Below are positions 5,069-7,493 of a stretch of DNA of 7,493 nt, piece by piece. The position numbers were made by a program, and so were the translations under genes. This stretch comes from Candidatus Gerdarchaeota archaeon (GTDB taxonomy: Archaea > Asgardarchaeota > Heimdallarchaeia > JABLTI01): contig JAEOUJ010000209.1 in assembly GCA_016839405.1 (NCBI GenBank), positions 1-7,493 of the forward strand, in the 5' to 3' direction. The notes under the pieces were generated by a model. That model searched no databases and was not told where the DNA came from. It saw nothing but the letters and a program-made list of their open reading frames with translations. How positions within the stretch are numbered: position 1 is the stretch's first letter; every line of letters begins with the position of its first letter.

Positions 5069-6127
5069 ATGAATATTAACCCCCATTTTTTCCATCTTTC
5101 AGGTATCCATCCCAAATTACCTGGTTTTGAGATTACATCTATATTTGAAAGTAAAAATTATTCTTATCAAGTAATTGATCACATGAAACAATGCCTTCTT
5201 GTAAATTGCTCCTCTGATAGTGCTGTATTAGCAGCAAAACGAGCTGGATATTGTAAGAGAGCTGTAAAAATTCTTTTTCATGGTAAATGTGATAATTTGA
5301 ATTCTTTAGAAATAGCACACAAAATTACTATGAATGTTGATTTTAAACCCCACCTATCTAAAGGCGAGTCATTTCTTGTAAGAGCCTATCACATAGGTAA
5401 TATAAAATTAAAATCTGTGGAAATAGAACAAGAGCTAGGAAGAGAAATTTGGTTACAAATGGAAAAGAAAAACAGTGTTAAAATGATAAATCCAGATAAA
5501 ATATTTGTCATTTTATTTATAGATAATGATTTCTTGTTTGGTTTGGAATTATTTGCACAAATGAAAGGTTCTTTCGTAGATAGACGACCAGATATTCGCC
5601 CATATTTTAAACCTGGAACTTTAGATCCACGATTTGCTCGTTTAATGGTTAATTTATCAATGGCAAGTGATGAAAAGTATCTTTTAGATCCATTTTGTGG
5701 TCCTGGAGGAATTCTTCTTGAAGGCACATTAATGAATTGTAAGGCAATTGGTGTAGACATTGATAAAAAAATGATTCAAGGAGCAAATAAAAATCTAAAT
5801 TATTTTACTCCAAAAGCTTATTATGAATTAATAATAGGAGATGCTCGAAATCTACCTTTCATCAAAACAATTGATTCTATAGCTACAGATCCGCCCTATG
5901 GAAGGTCTACATCAACTCATGGCCGAGAAATAAATAAACTATTAATGAAATTTTTTGAACAAGCTAATCAAGCTTTAATCAATGGTGGTTGTTTGGCAAT
6001 TGGGATGTTTGAGGAGGTTCCTTTACAAGATGCTGCAAAAGATAATAATTTTGAAATAAAAGTTTATGAAAAAATATACATACATAAGTCATTAACAAGA
6101 AAGGTTGGAGTGTTTATTAAAAGATGA
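5069..6127 (+). CDS. trmG10: tRNA (guanine(10)-N2)-methyltransferase, THUMP domain type
   Basis: Archaeal Trm-G10 methylates the exocyclic N2 of guanosine 10 in tRNA, once or twice, using S-adenosylmethionine. The 352 residues show an N-terminal ferredoxin-like part and THUMP RNA-binding domain (about 50-165), including SFLVRAYHIG (101-110), LGREIW and FLFGLELFAQMKGSF (155-169). A Rossmann methyltransferase follows. The RPYFKPGTLDPRFARLMVNL segment (177-196) is the family hallmark. Motif I is LLDPFCGPGGILLEG (205-219), the acidic residue binding the ribose is D230, D258 lies in GDAR, and the N2-guanine motif is DPPYG (274-278). Length is normal. GGTGG lies 10 bases before the ATG. The stop overlaps the rnz start as ATGA at 6124-6127, which indicates translational coupling. 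Single versus double methylation cannot be read from the sequence. Confidence 0.92.
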   Translation: MNINPHFFHLSGIHPKLPGFEITSIFESKNYSYQVIDHMKQCLLVNCSSDSAVLAAKRAGYCKRAVKILFHGKCDNLNSLEIAHKITMNVDFKPHLSKGESFLVRAYHIGNIKLKSVEIEQELGREIWLQMEKKNSVKMINPDKIFVILFIDNDFLFGLELFAQMKGSFVDRRPDIRPYFKPGTLDPRFARLMVNLSMASDEKYLLDPFCGPGGILLEGTLMNCKAIGVDIDKKMIQGANKNLNYFTPKAYYELIIGDARNLPFIKTIDSIATDPPYGRSTSTHGREINKLLMKFFEQANQALINGGCLAIGMFEEVPLQDAAKDNNFEIKVYEKIYIHKSLTRKVGVFIKR

Positions 6128-7074
6128 GTTCCATTCGCATTGTTTTTTTAGGGACTTCTGCAGCTGTTCCACAGAAAAATCGATATTTAACAAGCATTGC
6201 TATGCAAAGGGAAAATGGTGAAATATATCTCTTTGATTGTGGGGAAGGAACTCAATTTCGATTAATGCAATTTAATGTAAATTTCCAAAAGATATCTAAA
6301 ATATTCATAAGCCATTTACATGGAGACCATTTATTTGGATTATTCGGATTACTCTCATCAATGAAACAAATGGAGAGAACCAAGGCATTAACAATTTTTG
6401 GACCTCCAGGTACAACAATTCTATTAGAAAGAGTTTTTGGTTCTACAGAAAATTATGGATTTGATTTTCCACTTGATATTCAGGATATTGAAGAGGGTTT
6501 AGTTTTTGATGAATCAGATCATAAAATTGTAAGTAAAAAAGTCTTGCATTCAGTTTATACTCTTGCTTTTGCTTATCTCGAGAAAGAGCGTTTGGGTCGA
6601 TTTAATAAAGAAAAAGCTATATCATTAAATGTTGAAAAAGGAGAAAAATGGCGGAAATTACAGACTGGAAAATCAGTTTTGTCAAAAAATAATCAAATTA
6701 TCACACCAGATATGGTTTTAGGACCAATTAGACGAGGATTTAAAATTGTTATTGCTTTTGATGGATTGTATGATCAAGAAGAGTTTGTTCCATTTGCAGT
6801 TGATGCTGATGTCTTGATTTTGGAAGCTACATATGGAGATGAAAAAGATGATTTAGCTAAGAACAAATTACATTCTACAGCGAGATGGTCAGCTAAAATT
6901 GCCAAAGAAGCAAAAGCTAAACGATTGTATCTAACTCATATTTCTCCAAGATTTAAAGATTGTAAATCTCTAGAGAAACAAGCAAAAGAAGAATATCCCA
7001 ATGCAATAATAGCATATGATGGTTTGGAAATTAATCTAAAAAGGCGTGATTTAGATAAAAAACAGAAGAAATAA
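6124..7074 (+). CDS. rnz: ribonuclease Z (tRNA 3' endonuclease)
   Basis: RNase Z is a zinc-dependent beta-lactamase-fold endonuclease that cuts tRNA precursors just after the discriminator base, creating the end to which CCA is added. The 316 residues cover the full short-form family length. Visible motifs are FLGTSAAVP (8-16), FDCGEGTQFRL (37-47), the zinc motif HLHGDH (64-69), the later ligand region VLHSVYTLAFAYLEK (140-154) with H142, GRFNKEKA (158-165) leading into the flexible tRNA-gripping arm (about 166-186), the metal-bridging Asp D213, EATYGDE (234-240), LHSTAR (249-254) and THISPRF (271-277). The usual GDT around the bridging Asp is FDG here; the Asp itself is kept. The Lys-rich tail (307-316) is probably unstructured. 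The start overlaps the trmG10 stop by 4 bases. Its TAA abuts the stop of the opposing broken frame. Confidence 0.94.
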   Translation: MSSIRIVFLGTSAAVPQKNRYLTSIAMQRENGEIYLFDCGEGTQFRLMQFNVNFQKISKIFISHLHGDHLFGLFGLLSSMKQMERTKALTIFGPPGTTILLERVFGSTENYGFDFPLDIQDIEEGLVFDESDHKIVSKKVLHSVYTLAFAYLEKERLGRFNKEKAISLNVEKGEKWRKLQTGKSVLSKNNQIITPDMVLGPIRRGFKIVIAFDGLYDQEEFVPFAVDADVLILEATYGDEKDDLAKNKLHSTARWSAKIAKEAKAKRLYLTHISPRFKDCKSLEKQAKEEYPNAIIAYDGLEINLKRRDLDKKQKK

Positions 7075-7493
7075 TTAAGGGAAATTTCTCACTAGAATTA
7101 CTTCAGCACCATTCTTTGTATATGGTGTAAGCCAATCAACTAAAAGGTCTATATTATCATATTCGATTTCAACCCTTATAGGCCCAAGAGGTGATTCTCC
7201 TTCTTCATCACAAAAATTTAACTTTCCAACGTAAGCTACTTGTTTATTTAAATAAAAGAAAGTTGAATTTTCTATTGTATTATTTCGAAGTGTTTTTCTT
7301 GCGACATCTAAAATTCTGTGTTGACGTATTAAATCAAATAGTAAATCTAAGGATCTAGGTTGTTTACTTTCTATGAAGAGATAAATATCCTATCCAATTT
7401 CTTCTTTTTGAATTTCACCAGAGAGAATAGTATTTTATGCAACAGCTATTTTTTCAGGATCTTCTGTTGGATATTGTTTAGTAATAACTTTAA
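7075..7493 (-). pseudogene. broken reading frame of unknown family, two in-frame stops, cut by the window edge
   Basis: Reading the minus strand from 7493 to the TAA at 7077-7075 gives one continuous protein-like frame interrupted twice: TAA at 7437-7435 and TAG at 7392-7390. The pieces read VITKQYPTEDPEKIAVA, then NTILSGEIQKEEIG, then a 104-residue part beginning DIYLFIESKQPRSLDLL and ending GAEVILVRNFP. All three have ordinary protein composition and AT-rich third positions like the neighbours. The last part has no ATG or TTG at all, and its only GTG is five codons from the end, so it cannot be translated as a short gene. TAA ends several genes here, so it cannot be sense. Each stop is one base from a sense codon (for example TGG or CAG, and CAA or GAA). 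Decay, or two sequencing errors, are the simplest explanations. I do not recognise the family. Confidence 0.6.

Noticed and set aside
5389..5760. 123-residue minus-strand ORF
   Set aside because: Entirely antisense to the THUMP and motif I region of trmG10.
7390..7392. In-frame TAG read as pyrrolysine
   Set aside because: The same frame also has an in-frame TAA, which ends several genes here, so pyrrolysine alone would not restore the frame. TAG also ends the 80-residue gene, and no pyl genes are seen.

Overview
The window comes from an AT-rich archaeal genome (about 30% G+C by eye). The archaeal assignment rests on gene content: a TrmY-type tRNA pseudouridine-54 methyltransferase, a UPF0147 protein, a stand-alone YhbY/CRM protein of archaeal size, an archaeal-type PRPP synthetase and a THUMP-containing Trm-G10 methyltransferase. 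Signals also fit: TATA-like boxes about 25 bp before several starts, and Shine-Dalgarno sequences of the GGTGA/AGAGG type. The phylum cannot be fixed from this stretch. Large lineage-restricted membrane proteins beside core genes would suit an Asgard or another AT-rich archaeon, but that is a guess.

Layout. Bases 1-533 hold the 3' part of trmY (+), followed by a UPF0147 gene (661-939, +). Bases 978-2693 form a minus-strand pair: an 80-residue Cys-rich protein, then a 457-residue membrane-anchored protein of unknown function. Divergent from them is a seven-transmembrane protein (2927-3676, +) that resembles the sensor part of 7TM histidine kinases but has no kinase. It ends at a strong hairpin plus T8 tract. 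From 3824 to 7074 four core genes run on the + strand: yhbY-like, prs, trmG10 and rnz, the last two overlapping by 4 bases. The window ends in a minus-strand reading frame (7493 to 7075) that looks coding but is broken by two in-frame stops and has no usable start after them. I call it a pseudogene remnant.

How the genes fit together. The recognisable genes centre on RNA maturation: TrmY (m1-Psi54), Trm-G10 (m2G10/m2,2G10) and RNase Z (tRNA 3' end) act on tRNA, the CRM protein is an RNA-binding module, and PRPP synthetase supplies nucleotide synthesis. The 978-3676 block is an accessory segment: three unrecognised or membrane proteins, two transcribed away from a shared 233-bp intergenic region. 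I saw no tRNA, rRNA, CRISPR, insertion sequence or defence locus. The least explained items are the broken frame at the right end, the membrane/Cys-rich/7TM trio, and motif deviations in the PRPP synthetase, RNase Z and TrmY.
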